From Plectosphaerella cucumerina (taxonomy: Eukaryota; Ascomycota; Sordariomycetes; Glomerellales; Plectosphaerellaceae): a DNA stretch of 64,000 bases. The translations under genes were made by a program, and so were the position numbers. Where the stretch lies: NCBI GenBank assembly GCA_020746995.1, contig JAGPXD010000002.1, forward strand, positions 7,316,001-7,380,000. The letters run 5' to 3'. The notes under the pieces were generated by a model. The model was not told the origin of the DNA and did not search any database. It worked only from the letters and a program-made list of their open reading frames with translations. Numbering within the stretch: position 1 is the stretch's first letter; each line of letters begins with the position of its first letter. Shown one piece after another: positions 43,829 through 55,760 of this stretch.

Positions 43829-43878
43829 GTATGAGACCTCCATCAAGAGACTGTTTCCCATCAACTAACACATCTCAG
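43829..43878 (+). other. Probable 5'-leader intron upstream of the 44240 gene
   Basis: GTATGA donor, CAACTAACA branch sequence and CTCAG acceptor delimit 50 nt within a pyrimidine-rich, stop-containing leader. The arrangement looks like a normal fungal intron, but no coding frame is joined, so it would be untranslated. Confidence 0.4.
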
Positions 43879-44239
43879 TAATTTTTCCGTCCGGAAGATC
43901 ATGGCTTTCTGTTTCTGAGGACTCTCTGCTTTACAGCTCTTCATTTTCGTCCCATCATCTCCCTGAGAACGGACGAAATCATCCATCCGGAGTCAAGTGA
44001 TTCCTCTCTCAGAACACATTCAGCCAGAAGTCAACCTTTTTCGAGACCGATTTCCTTTTCCGACAGCGCTTTTTCGACACGTCATTCGTCTGAAGCTCTC
44101 TCAGAAGCCATCCGTCTGAAGCTCCTCTTCTGAAGTCATCCTCCCGAAGCATCTTGACTTCTCATCTCGACTCTCAGTCTGCTCTGACGCCGTCCTCATC
44201 CACAAGGCTCAAGCAACATCTCAACGCATCACCGCCATC

Positions 44240-45940
44240 ATGTCTCAGAACGACGAGTACCAGGCCCTCATGGCTCACATGCTCCACGGAATCGCCAACC
44301 CTGGTGCCATTGCTGCCGAGTACGATGCCATCGACGCTCAGAATGCGTACATCGCTCAGCTCCACATGGATTGGATGATTGCCAACGGCCACATCGTCCC
44401 CGATGCCGAGCCGGTCACTTACACAATGTACCTCGCTCCGGTCCATGGCGCCACCGACTCCTACAGAGATCAGTCCGCCATTCGCGCTTACGACGATCCT
44501 GCCATCGCACTCGGCTACGGTCATGGTCATCTCCCCGGCTTCCTCAAGACGTACGAGGGTCAGATCGCCTGGCTTGCCAAGAATGTCTCCATCGAGCCCG
44601 GCCTGGTCACCGAGATCATCCCCCACCCCAAGACTGATCGCAAGGGCGTCAAGACCAACACGCGCACCTTCACCATCAGGATCGGCGGCGAGGTCAAGAG
44701 CGTCCTCTCCTTCCGCACCGACGAGCTGAGCCTCCCCAACATCGAAGATGCCATCAAGGCCTTCGGTTCCGAGAAGACCCCCAAGGTCAAGAAGCTGGAC
44801 ACCCCCGAGGCCAACGCCGCCGAGCTCGAGGGCATCTTCATCTACAGCAGCGAGCACATCAACGGCGCCTCCTGGGAGAAGATGGATTACCACTTGGCTG
44901 ATCCTCTGAAGCGCCTCGGAACGGTCCTTCCCTCGCTCGGAAAGCTGCTCTGCGTCACCAGCTACCCCTCCGCCACCGAGCGCAACGAGCAACTTGAGAT
45001 GATCGCGACTCACATCAATCTCATCCTGGGCAACAACGATCCCGAGGTCCGCCGCTAGCACCGCATCCTCTACGAAGTTGCCAAGGAAGCTTGGCCCCTC
45101 CTCGAGGGCGCCAACCTCCCAATGATGCCCGTCTTCGCCGACCTCGACAAGAAGAGCATCCTTATCAACGAGAGGGGCAAGGTCGCCGGCCTCGTCGGCT
45201 TCGGCTCGCAGCGCTCCGGACCCATGGGCGCGGTGAGGCAGTGCCCGATGGGCATGAACCTCGCGCCGATCCACCGCCTCTCCGGCTACATCAACGAGGA
45301 CAGGGCGGGAGTCCAGTACTTCCACCCGTGCCGCCGCTTCAAGGAGGCCGAGGAGAAGATGTGGGAGGCCATCTGGGAGGAGATGGACGAGGGCGACTAC
45401 GACGCCATCACCGACAACCAGGACTTCGGTCCGGCCATGGACCACGCGATGCGCCTGGGCACCATCCTCGACCTCTTCAACGTCGAAAAGGCCGCCGACG
45501 GCATCGAGTGGAAGGCGCGCATCAGGGAGCGCCCGCTCGTCGAAGCCCTGCCGCTCTTCCTGAGCTACCGTCCGCCCACCGGGCGCACGTCGTACGAGAC
45601 GGCGTACGACCCGGAGGCCGAGGCGCGCTGGAAGGCGCTGATCGGTGAGGACGTCCCCGCGGAGCCCTGGAGGCCCGCCGCCGAGCTGGTTGCCGAAGAG
45701 GCAACCGACGACAACTCCCAGGGGGCTCTCCCCCTCAGGCTGGCCGGGTTCTTCCCGCAAATCATCTACAGCCTGGCGGTTCCCGACTACGAGAACCCCT
45801 GGGACCCGAGCATCACCGAGATGCTCAACATCCCTCCCCAGGAGGAGCCCCCGGTCTTCGACCGGCAGCCGGTCATCGTCGGATTCCCCGACGACCTTTA
45901 CCGTGCCCGTACGGGCGAACAAGTCGACGAGTACGAGTAG
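44240..45940 (+). pseudogene. 567-codon reading frame interrupted by one in-frame TAG (possible pseudogene)
   Basis: The frame opens at ATG 44240 (CATCATGTCTC) and is intact for 272 codons, then meets TAG at 45056-45058 and continues in the same frame, with the same codon bias, for 294 sense codons to TAG at 45938. No intron around the stop is plausible. A change of CAG (Gln) to TAG is the simplest cause. The product resembles no family I can name. Residues near codon 305 (VFADLDKKSILIN, then GKVAGLVGFGS) recall the phosphate-binding loop of phosphotransferase (APH)-like proteins, but this is weak. The gene may be a recent pseudogene, may be read through, may make only the 272-aa part, or the base may be a sequencing error. 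Confidence 0.62.
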
Positions 45941-48900
45941 GAGGGGGGAATGCATGGGGGGAGATGTCGCGGTTTGGGGTGTGTGTGGTAGATGGGGGGG
46001 AGATGAGGGGGGAGGAGAGAGAGTCTAGAAACCGCGGGGGAGCCACTGCGCCGCATCTGGGGGTGGCTCCCCTTGTCAATTGACCACTGCCTCCCGACTT
46101 TGATATTCACTTGTGTGCTTGCTGGGCTATTCACTGAGCCCAGCAGATATCGTGATGCGTGTATCTCGGTGTTTTGCTAAAGTCCGCACTTGGCGTCTTG
46201 CGTGAGCGGATCAAGTCCGCCAACCGCGGATCGTGGACGGATTGTCATCAGGCTTCCGGACGAGGCTACTGCGGAAGAATCACATGACGGCAGAGGAATT
46301 GGCTGGTGTCGCATTGCCGCAAGGCTGGCGGCGCGGAAAGATGGGACGGACTGGAAGGAGGTCGTCGCGGGCGGGGGTCGCTGGTCGTGGACTACAAGGC
46401 GCCGGTGGGGTGTGCGCGTCGCGATGGACGGTGAGTTGTCGAGGACCGGGACATTACGCATCGTGCGTAAGGGTCTAGTTTTAATCAAGTTGCGGATCTG
46501 ATCGGATGCTTCTGCGCAGGCGGGGGTTACTTTTGAATCACGATTCTTCGCGCGCGGGTCGAGGCAGGTACTTCAAGTTGGTTGCGGATGAGGGTTCACG
46601 GGCAGGCGCGGGGATGACCTCGCGGCAGTTGCGGCAGATCGATGATGATGGGCTTGCCCAGTCCTCGTGAGACAAGTCCATCAGGGAAGCAGTTGTCGGA
46701 GAACCTTCATGAAGGTGGAAGGTGAGAAGGCTTGGTGTGTTGGGAAGCAGACTTGGAGGGTTGGAAGCTCGAGGATGGTTGGAGGAGGGACCTTATCATG
46801 AACGAAGTCGAAGTATACCAGTGGACCTTGGAGACATCGTTGATACAGATGCATTCGAATCGCAGTAATGAGAGGCAGAGCGAAAGCAAATCAACATCAA
46901 AACACCAAAAGAACCATCACGGAGTCGGCCCCCCCTCCGCTACACGCTTCGTCCCAAAGGAGCAAACCATCCGTCCTTCAGCATCGCGCGGCGGCCACTA
47001 CTCGATAGTCCACCCTCAGATTCCTCGCTAGCGAGCCAAAAACCCTCCAGCTGGGAACGGGGCGCTCAGGGGTCGACAGCGCTAGCAATGCAGCCCGCCT
47101 GCGCGCCAGACGTGGGAGCTCCCTCGCTTCGCTTCGAGCCGTGACCCGTCGTCTGAGCTGTCAGCCAGTCCTGACTGATTCTTCCTGACCTCAGTCTGAC
47201 GAAACAACAAAGCCGGTCGGCGATCAAATTTGTTCTCCTTCTCTGCAAATTGGCCCCGCTATCCGTGGACGTCCGTTTCTCCGACGCACGTGGCATCCGC
47301 CGGACATGCTGCCGCGGTGCTTGGTCGGCGTCGGGGGTCTGCTGGACTTGGCCGTGGAATTTCGCACACAATCATTCCAAGGGGGGACCGGGGGTTTGCT
47401 TGACCACCACGATGCCAATGGTTTTCGCGCCATGGCCGCCGTGGGAGGGGGATCTCCCCATACCAAGACCACAGCGGGTCGCCAGTCGGCCCTCAGCATC
47501 CGGAAGCCAAGATGATGCCTTTCGCGATTCGTTCTCGGCACGGCGAGTCTCACGGTGGCCGAGGAGAGGCCAGCGCGGCCGGCCACTTGGTCAGCCAGAT
47601 TATGTGACCCCCAAACTTGTTGGCTGCGGCGGACTCCATCTCCGCACATCACGGGTTGGCAGCCGGTGCACATGACCCCGTTGCCGCGCCGTGTCTGGTT
47701 GGCCTTTCCGGTCTTCGTCCCGCACGAGATCAGGTTATCGCCAGGCAGCCAGGGCGCAGATCAGTATCGGTGAGCGCCTGCCTTCGGTGATGGGAAGCGA
47801 AGGGGGGGGAGGGGGAGGTCCGGATGGATGGTCATCTACATTCCTTCGAGCAACCCATGGCCTGTCAGCGGCATGAGACTGGCGGGTTGATCACCGCACA
47901 ACAGAACGGACCCCGCTGCGATGGTCGGACAGCTGTGCGGACCGACCACCGCCCGAGACCCCTATAACACGACGTTACAGGTGCTGCCGATCGCGGTGCG
48001 AAAAACAAGGCGCTTCAGTGCAAGCGCTGAATGTGCCTGTAATGAGGTGTGGAGCGCGGTAGCATCGCCGTATTTCGACGACGAGGACGACATCTGCAAG
48101 AACCAAGAAGTTTGACAGGAACGAGCATGGGTCGTTGGTTTGCATGGAATTCTCATGGTGCGGGGGGGCGAGGCACGCGGCAATGCGATGCGATTCATTT
48201 ACGAGATGGGAATCCTGGAACGGCACCGGAATTAGCAGAGACAAGACACAGGTCATCGAACCGGGAGCAGAACGTCCGACGGTGCCGAGCATTCCACAGA
48301 GAATCGTCGGGATTGATCCTGGGCCAAGATGACGGGCGAGGCGGGCGTAGGTAGGGTTGACGTGCGAGAAAAGGGCCGGCAGAGACGGCCGGGCGAGGAT
48401 GGAATGGCGACTCGGGGGATGAAGTCGGGTGGAACAGCGACGGAGGACGATCCGCACGACTCCGGTCAGAGAACGTCGTCCCGCCCAATGACGGATGCGC
48501 AGCGGGTGGCGGGTCGGCAGACTTTTGTCAACTTTGGATGTGATCGTCGGTCACGGTCCCAGCCATTTCCAGGCAAAGAAAGCGCAGCGGGTCGAGGTTT
48601 CCGTCGGGGATTATCGCACACGTTTTGGGGCTTCAAGCCAAGTGATGAGCGTCGCCAGAGCGGGAGCACGAGTCGGAGACCTGACCGAACCGGAAGGAGA
48701 ACCCTTTGCTTCGTGATCCTTTGTTGGTGTTTCGCCGCGCCATCTGAACTCGAACCCGCCGGGAAGAGACGTTGGGAGAGCCGGCGCCGGCTGGTTTTTG
48801 CCGGCGGCGGGAAAAGATGCACCAATGTCCCTAGCCAGAAGAAGAGTCAGCACTCAAATGATCAGCCCCCAACGAGATCACCGGGACTTGGCTCACCGAA

Positions 48901-51900
48901 GCAGGCAGAGGATGAGCGGGCGACCACTTGCATCGTCCCGTGTCTCGAGTCGCGGACGAATTGCGGCGACGACAAGAGGCGAGTGGCAGGCAAGGCGCCC
49001 CGGAGGCGACGATCAATGACATCACAAGTGTGGCGCCGAAGGATGCCACGGACTTGGGTGTATCAGGTCCCTGTCCGAGTCCCTCGCCTGCGTCAGCAAA
49101 GCAAAGCCCAATTTACGCAAAATTCTCACAAGGTGTCCCTGGGATGGGTTGCCGAGTTGACCCCTTTGTCTTGTCCGTGGCTGCCTGCCGCCTGTTGTCA
49201 GACAGACGAGAACAAACGAGGTGTTCGTGGTCAGGAATGGGGCAACGGAACCGGAGGGGCGTCGGCGTGTTCGTGATGTTCCCTCGTCTCGTGTCGCAGG
49301 CGGATGGATCACGATGGCGGGGTGGCTCAGCGGACGCGGACCTGACTTGCCTGCAATGTCCTCAGTGTTTGGTCTGTTGCCGGCTGGTTGTCGTGAGGAG
49401 CCGGACCCGCGACGGCACTCCCTCGGAGCTGCTCGGACGCCCGCCCACACGCAAGAAAAAAGTCAATCGAAAACCGGTGAGATGAGGGGGAGATTGTGAT
49501 ATTATCTTGGGGGTCCAAGGCTGGGCATCGGGCGCCGTAATATCACGATGTCCATCCTAGCGCGCCAAACCCGACTGCTCCTGCCGCGTGAATTCACGAG
49601 AGGGGGGAGGGGGGTCACCCGAGCCGCTCTCTGTGGTGGCCTCGGGTATGCTAGGCCTGGAGAGGAAAGCAGCTCCTTTCCTTGGAGGGAAAATGCACCT
49701 CCCCTCCCCTGCCTTCCACTTTGCCTGCCAAGGGCAGCTTGGGTCAGGAACCCCTGCAGCCCTTTCCTTCCCTCAGGCGCCGCCCAATCACCCAGCGGCA
49801 GCACGGCTCCCCACATGTCGTCACTTGCGCTGATCAGCAAAATTTGGGAAGGAGCACTTGGCCGGGGTCTTGTCGTTCCTGCCTGGCAGCTGGTGCATTG
49901 CCCCTCGCGAATCAGAGGGCGGCCTATCGCACAGGGTCCTCGGCCACGAGGGCAGGCGCCATCTAGGACGTGGAAGGTGTCCCGACGATTGCGATGCGTC
50001 TGAGGTGGTCTTGCCTGCCCTCGTGAGAGAGACACAACGTTGTCTTATTGATCCGTGGCTTGATCGAGGGAGAGCTGCCCGGACTCGATGTGCCGCAGCC
50101 AACCACCTGCACCTCATGCAAGATGCATTCGGATGCAGTGCAGTTTGTTTCTTTGCCCATTTCCCGTCCCATTCTTTCGTTCCGTTCGCTCCAATCCAAA
50201 CATTCTTCTGTCGTCCCGAGGACGTTGGCGGCGGGGGCCCAAGACGACGGCTCGGCGGGTGGGGACTCTGCCAGACCTTCACATCACAGATCCTGGTGTC
50301 AACTCTGCACCCCCCTCGATTCGGCGAGGCGGAGGTGTACGGCTTGTCGTCCTGCTTTTGCTGTCTTTCAGAGCAAGTCCGCCTGTTCAATCAATGCTGA
50401 CAGCAAGCAGCTTCACCACGTTTTGCGACAAGAGTGTCCATCTCAAGAGGCGACAAGCCACGCATGGAGACACAGGTTGGGCTGCCGCCGCCCATGCTTC
50501 TATCACATTCTTATCGTCAACCACCATCGAACCCCACGCTGCCCGCCGTCCCACGCTTTGCATCTCCGCGACTGCTCCGCCAGAGCTGCTCACATCTCTG
50601 GTCCCTGTGATCCAAAGAGGCAACAAGACAGGCAAAGCTGAGCGTTTCCTGTTCTGGGACAACCGCCGGGCTGCCCCTCTCAATCTGTCCCGGGTTCCGA
50701 TTTTAGGGGCTCGGGGCCTGACGCAGCCGCAGCCCCGGCTGCACACTTGCCTGGAAAGAATCCACTCTACGCCCACGCGATGCCCGTTCACGAGACCATC
50801 AGCCCGCAGGCAGACCCTGACAACGCACACCGACAGATGGGAGGCCGTTCCCCTCTTCGCCCACCTGCGAGCGCCCGTCTCTGTGCAACACCGCGCGCCG
50901 CCCCCTCTTCCCCAGAGGTTGCGAGCCCGATCCTTGTATCACGAGGTGCAAGGCAAGGGACACTGGCGTCAACGAGTCGGTCCTGTCGTGGAGGCAGCCG
51001 TTGCCCACGCGTGTCACGATAGCATCACTTTGTACTCCACTGCGTGGCGACGCTTCCGACGACCCGCGCAAGCCGTCGTGTCTTTGGGCACTTCGGAGAA
51101 ACTCACAAAGCCGTGGGAAGACTCCGTCGGGGTTTGCTCTGTTCACCGGTGACTCAACTCGACTCGCCTCTTCGGATCGAATGGAAAGCATCGTCAGTCT
51201 GTCAGACCAGTCTTCGAGATGCCTCTCGTTCGCTTGGAGAATCAGCAGCCAGACAGTCAAGACAGTCCTAGATGTCTTGTTTTGTCACTGCACGGAGCCA
51301 ACCCCGAACGTGGACCACACAGTCAAACCCATGGGCGACGATCGCAACCTCCAAGGCCCATGCCTAGTGATCGAACCCATCACGACTCAGACCAAAGAAG
51401 AAGCCTTGGAGGGCAGCATTCTCACGAGCGAGCAAGTCCTTCTCTACCAGTGATTGGGCAACTCCGGGGAGATGAACCCCCTGGCGAAACCCAGAGAAAC
51501 CCCCACCCCTCGGGCAAGTCTCTCCTGTTTCGCACCCGGCCGGATCCTGCATCAGCGAATGAAGCACCCCAGCCTCGAGTTTCGTACTCGCTGGGTACCT
51601 CTGCAGGACGATCCCCACACCCGGTTGACACCATCCACCAGGCGCCTGACCAGCAGCGTGGCCGCTTGGCGACTCGGCTCTCCCCACCTTCTAGTGTTCT
51701 CTCCTGCGCCTTTATTCTTTCTGTCCCGGGCCCGACATGCCCTCGCTGGGCTCGTTGGCTCGCTGGCGCATCCCATCCCCCAGGACCTCCACCCAGCCGG
51801 TCTCCCTCCTCTTGTCCCTCCACCCCTCCGAATCCCATCCGTGACCGGTTTTTGCCCATCGTTGCTTGCTCCGCCGCCGAGAGTCGCCCCCTCCCTGCCT

Positions 51901-52515
51901 CTGCCTCTGCCTTAGGTTTGGACCCTTATTATTCTGGGGGCTCATCTTGCCGTGCGGCACGCACCCCCTGCTCAGCGGACTCTTGAACCGCCCCCCGCCC
52001 TGTGCAGCAGTCAAGTCAATTGTGCGACCGAGTGCTCCAGAGGTACCTGTCCAGGTACCTCCGCCTCGCCCACCCACTTGCACCCACCTCACCTCACCAC
52101 CTTCACCCTGCCCTTCCCCCCTTCTGTTTTTCCCTTCCTCGCCCTGCTTGTCCACTCCTTCCCGCCACTTGCTCTCCTCGAGCTTCCGAGGCCGATTAAA
52201 CGGTGGCAAGATTCTGACACGAGAACATTCGGATTCGAACAAGAAAAGACCCTTGACGTATCCTTTTCCTCTCCCGCCGCCCCGACGCCGAGACAGCACA
52301 CCACACCATCTTCACCACCACCCAACCATCACGTACTATACCCGAGTTGCGGCCAGTCGAGCAGACAGCAGCCCACCACACACACACCACACTCGCCCGC
52401 GCACCAGAACCGCCGTCTCCTCAATCCCAATATAGCCGAGCGCCCGCCCTCCGACCCCCCTCTCACGACCCCTTCCTCCTCTTCTTGGTAGAAAAGCCAT
52501 CCAGCCGCTTTTACC
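45941..52515. other. Long region (6.6 kb) with no supported gene
   Basis: Between the interrupted gene and the Slo1-like gene no frame shows a domain, signal peptide or splice-consistent exon set. The frames present (for example 48329-49276, 50088-51152) have arbitrary composition and heavy overlap on both strands. The right end, pyrimidine-rich from about 51800, is probably the leader and promoter of the Slo1-like gene. A non-coding transcript cannot be excluded. Confidence 0.5.
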
Positions 52516-53062
52516 ATGGACCACCAACATCAAGGCGACGCCGGTGAGAGTATGCATCGCCCTTCCCACATCGACCGCTCGTCCTCGAGTGCGTCGTCGT
52601 CGGCTTCGTTCGAGAACGACCATCAAGAACTCCACATTCATGCTCCGGCACCAGTGCGCCCTCATCTCCCGACTCGCAAGAGCAGCGGCCCCCTCGTCGT
52701 CCCCCGCGACAGCTCCGTCGGCCCCATCGACCAACACTTCGGCCCCGACGACGTGCGAGCCATGAGCCCGAGACGAACGAGCGAGGATATCGAGGCACTG
52801 GGAAGGGAAGCGAGAGAGGAGCTTAAGCGGTAAGACAAATCGCTCTCCCCTGCTGGTTGCGCACAACCCCGTACTGACGTTCGACGCTGCCAGACACGCA
52901 AAAGCCCTGCAGGAGTCGCTCCTCACCATCTTCAACCGAATCGAAGCCGTCCGCGAAGAGCACGACAAGCTTGACAACAACAACAAGTTCCTCCAGAAGT
53001 ACATTGGCGACCTGATGTCCACAAGCAAGATCACGGCCACCGGCGCCAAGGGCAAGAAGTGA
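52516..53062 (+). CDS. slo1: Short coiled-coil protein, SCOC/Slo1 family
   Basis: Exons 52516-52829 and 52894-53062 (64-nt intron, GTAAGA...CAG) give 160 aa. The N-terminal 95 residues are disordered and Ser/His/Pro-rich. The C-terminal 55 residues (ESLLTIFNRIEAVREEHDKL, then NNNKFLQKYIGDLMS) form a short heptad coiled coil that matches the SCOC domain (Scoco/Slo1). In animals SCOC binds ARL1 at the Golgi, and yeast Slo1 interacts with the Arl3 GTPase, so a Golgi membrane-traffic role is likely. The basic end KGKK closes the protein. The start has a strong context (TTTACCATGG). Confidence 0.85.
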
Positions 53063-55760
53063 AGCCCCAATCACACCGATGTCGAGGGGCTACGAGGGAG
53101 GACCTGCCGTCCCCGTTTGGCCGACGGCAACAAACAACAAACCATTTTCATTTGCATGATTCGCAACACAGCCTTTCCAGAGGGTCAGGCACGATACCCC
53201 AGGTGGCCGCGGGTGGCCAGCAGCGATTTTTGTTATTATTTCCCCATTCACCGCCTCGATTTTGGGCATCACCTGCCCCGGCTGGATGCATCATTGGGCG
53301 GCGCGGCCGGCAGAAACAGGAAGCAAAAAAACCAAAGAGCATCGACTTGTACAATAACGACATGACCCATCAGGGCTTCCCACGACAGGAGGCCGGGCAG
53401 GCGGACGGACGGACGGGCGAGCAGGGTTAACTGGGCCGACGCGCGGCGGCTCCGGGCATCATCAGGCGTTCACCGGCGGTTGTTTCTCGAGATACACACA
53501 CACACGAGGTGCACATGTTGCTGCATTTGCCGGTATCAGCAGGCGAAATGCATCGCGGGCGCAGAACTGACGCAGGCCAGTCTATGCAGAAGCGCGCGAA
53601 CGAGCACACACGCGCCGTTTGATTCGGCAGGAATCCATCATGACTTGCATCCAACGTCGAAGTCCCGCGCTCCGTGATGAAGCTCGATGATGAAACTCCG
53701 GGCACCCGACCCTGCGGCAGACTGACTCGGTCGACGCGACCACGATCGCGACGAAGACGAAGACGCTCCGTATTCAGGCGGCCTCCTCTCGGACATGACG
53801 ATGCCCAGACGGAGGCTGAGGGCTACATTTGCGCCCCGGGAAGAGTGGTCACGCGTCCCGGCGCTGCGCCCTCCTCGGTCCCCGGAGCGGGTCCGGACGC
53901 TACGAGGGCCTCCGTGGCGGAGGAGTCATCACGACGTCAGATGCGGATCGCACCTTGCTCGACGACATTGCCACAGCCGCAACGGATGCCTGTCGGCGAC
54001 ACGAGGATCTGTAGATCTCGTGTTCGGATCGTCTTCATCGATGCACTGCGCCGACACCCGAACTCGAGTCCCTCCGCCAGGTCCACGGACTAAGCTTCAT
54101 GCACGACGGTACACAGCGACGGATTACCGAGATAGTACCCATAAGCATGCTGTCGACGCAATGGCTTGTGGATGCAGGGTGTTTGCCGGACTTCCTTCGT
54201 CGCCCGGGCCGTTTGCTCGCGGTGGATGGCTGGCTGGCTGGCAGGGCGCGTCGAGGGCGGGCATTGTTAAGTCTTGCGAAGTCCGCTACCGGCATCGTGT
54301 TGCCGTGTTGGATCCCGCTGGCGATATTCCACGTGGTTGTGTACAAGGGTGTTGGCACACTGTCGCTGCATTGGACGGACAGCCCGTCGCATCAACATGG
54401 CTTGGCCCAGGTAGGAGGAAGTACAAGGGCTGGGTTCCTCGACTGCAGCGACGCCAGGGCATAGATCCTCGATCTTGTTGCGGAGAGGAAACTCGAGTCA
54501 ACAGATGCAATGCCGGCAATGGTGTTGAAATGACCCTGGACACGTCGTCAAATTGCGACGGTGACTGCCAAGACCAAGCCTCTGCTTCATCCATGGGAGA
54601 TACCTCGGCAGTCCAGGGCGTCTGCGAGGGCATCCGCTGGATGATGGTCCCGGTATTCGTGGCGAACGCCGGGACAATGTTCCAGGCCATATCACCATCA
54701 CCAATAATCTGTCAGGTCTGGCCAGACAAATACCTAGCTTTTCAAATCATGAACATTGACCAAACCATACATGTCCTCGTCCATCCGTGATTTCACTTGA
54801 CATCCCCAATGCGATTGGTTCTTGCCTCAGCATCGCCCCCATGGCCCATTCACCCGTGCCTGCTCACGCACCTTCTGCACCTGCCACCAGCCTCGTCACC
54901 CACCACACATCCCATATAACCCCTCGACTTCCCATTCTTCCCATCGGGCCAGCCGGTGGCCCAGCGGTCAAGTCGACAGCCTCTGGGCCACTGGCGCAGT
55001 AGCCCAGCGAGGGTAAATCCCGCGACGAGCAAAACCGCCCTCTTCGACTGGGCGGTTTTCTACCCCTCAGGATTCCCGTATAGCAGGATGCCCGGAGGGG
55101 GTCTTTTTGGAAATATAGCCTTTACTTGCAGACTAATTTGCACTTGTATGTAATCCTCGATCCGCTGTATCATGGCAAATGGTCGAAAACGTGCCATCCG
55201 AGAGTCGGTCGACTACGCACCAACACGTGTACCCAGCCCTGAATTCGAACATTGCCCTCTGCCGCCCAGCATCAAAGCTGTTGCCTATGACTTCCGAGGT
55301 CGAATCGAGGAAACTTTGGACAGCATTGCCTTCCAGTCTCGAGCCAAGAAACTTGGAAGAACAAGATCGATGGCCCTCTGCAGGCATCGAGTGCCGGCCG
55401 ATCATCCGAGTGGTTAACCAAGCCTCAGCTCGTTAATGGTGGGTCGCATCGGCGATTGACTCTTGGCGATGTCAGATGCTTGGAACAACGTCAAGTCAAT
55501 ATATCCATATCCAATATTGATGGAGAATCTATTCTCACCCTGATTGCTATCGAAAAAAAGAAGAACAAGAGCCATAGAAAGACTAAAGAAACGCTAGCCG
55601 CGACGCCTTGCGCGCGGTTGCCCCGGGAACATGTGGTCTATGCTGTACAGGTATCATTTCCGTATCACTTACACGCCGTCTCTCCGGGCCCTCCCCCGGA
55701 TGGAAAAGAATTTAAACGCCTCGCCGCCCGTGCGCCCACCCTCCGTGTGCCGCCGCCGGC
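53063..55760. other. Region of 2.7 kb with no supported gene
   Basis: Lies between the Slo1-like gene and the glycosyltransferase stop. A 331-codon frame (53795-54790) has a random composition and is rejected. The only structural feature noticed is the hairpin at 55031-55059. No tRNA could be folded. Confidence 0.5.
55031..55059. repeat. Perfect 10-bp inverted repeat (hairpin)
   Basis: AAAACCGCCC (55031-55040) and GGGCGGTTTT (55050-55059) are exact reverse complements around a 9-nt loop TCTTCGACT. On either strand the transcript would end in a U run after a GC stem. Function in a fungus is unknown. Confidence 0.85.

Larger units (their letters stand above)
40516..44239. other. Repeat-rich intergenic region, 3.7 kb
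   Basis: It lies between the methyltransferase start and the interrupted gene at 44240. It holds the minisatellite at 41162-41226, a (AAG/GAG)n microsatellite, a six-copy degenerate repeat (42424-42755) and a pyrimidine-rich leader from about 43250. No protein gene is supported, although a 193-codon frame (43233-43814) exists in the leader. Confidence 0.55.

Noticed and set aside
45030..45100. An intron that would remove the in-frame TAG at 45056
   Set aside because: Possible donors and acceptors give only 12-31 nt with no branch point, and the translated sequence across the site looks like continuous coding sequence.
48329..49276. 315-codon frame in the 46-52 kb gap
   Set aside because: Low-complexity mixture of Arg, Gly and Ser with no structured region; several overlapping frames exist in all directions.
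50088..51152. 354-codon frame in the same gap
   Set aside because: No signal peptide, domain or conserved motif and no splice-supported extension.
53795..54790. 331-codon frame right of the Slo1-like gene
   Set aside because: Arg- and Cys-rich random composition, and it overlaps another long frame on the opposite strand.
54950..55030. tRNA-like A-box and B-box sequences near 55 kb
   Set aside because: The candidate T arm (GCGAGGGTAAATCCCGC) has no standard 5-bp stem with a 7-nt TTCGA-type loop, and no acceptor stem could be found.
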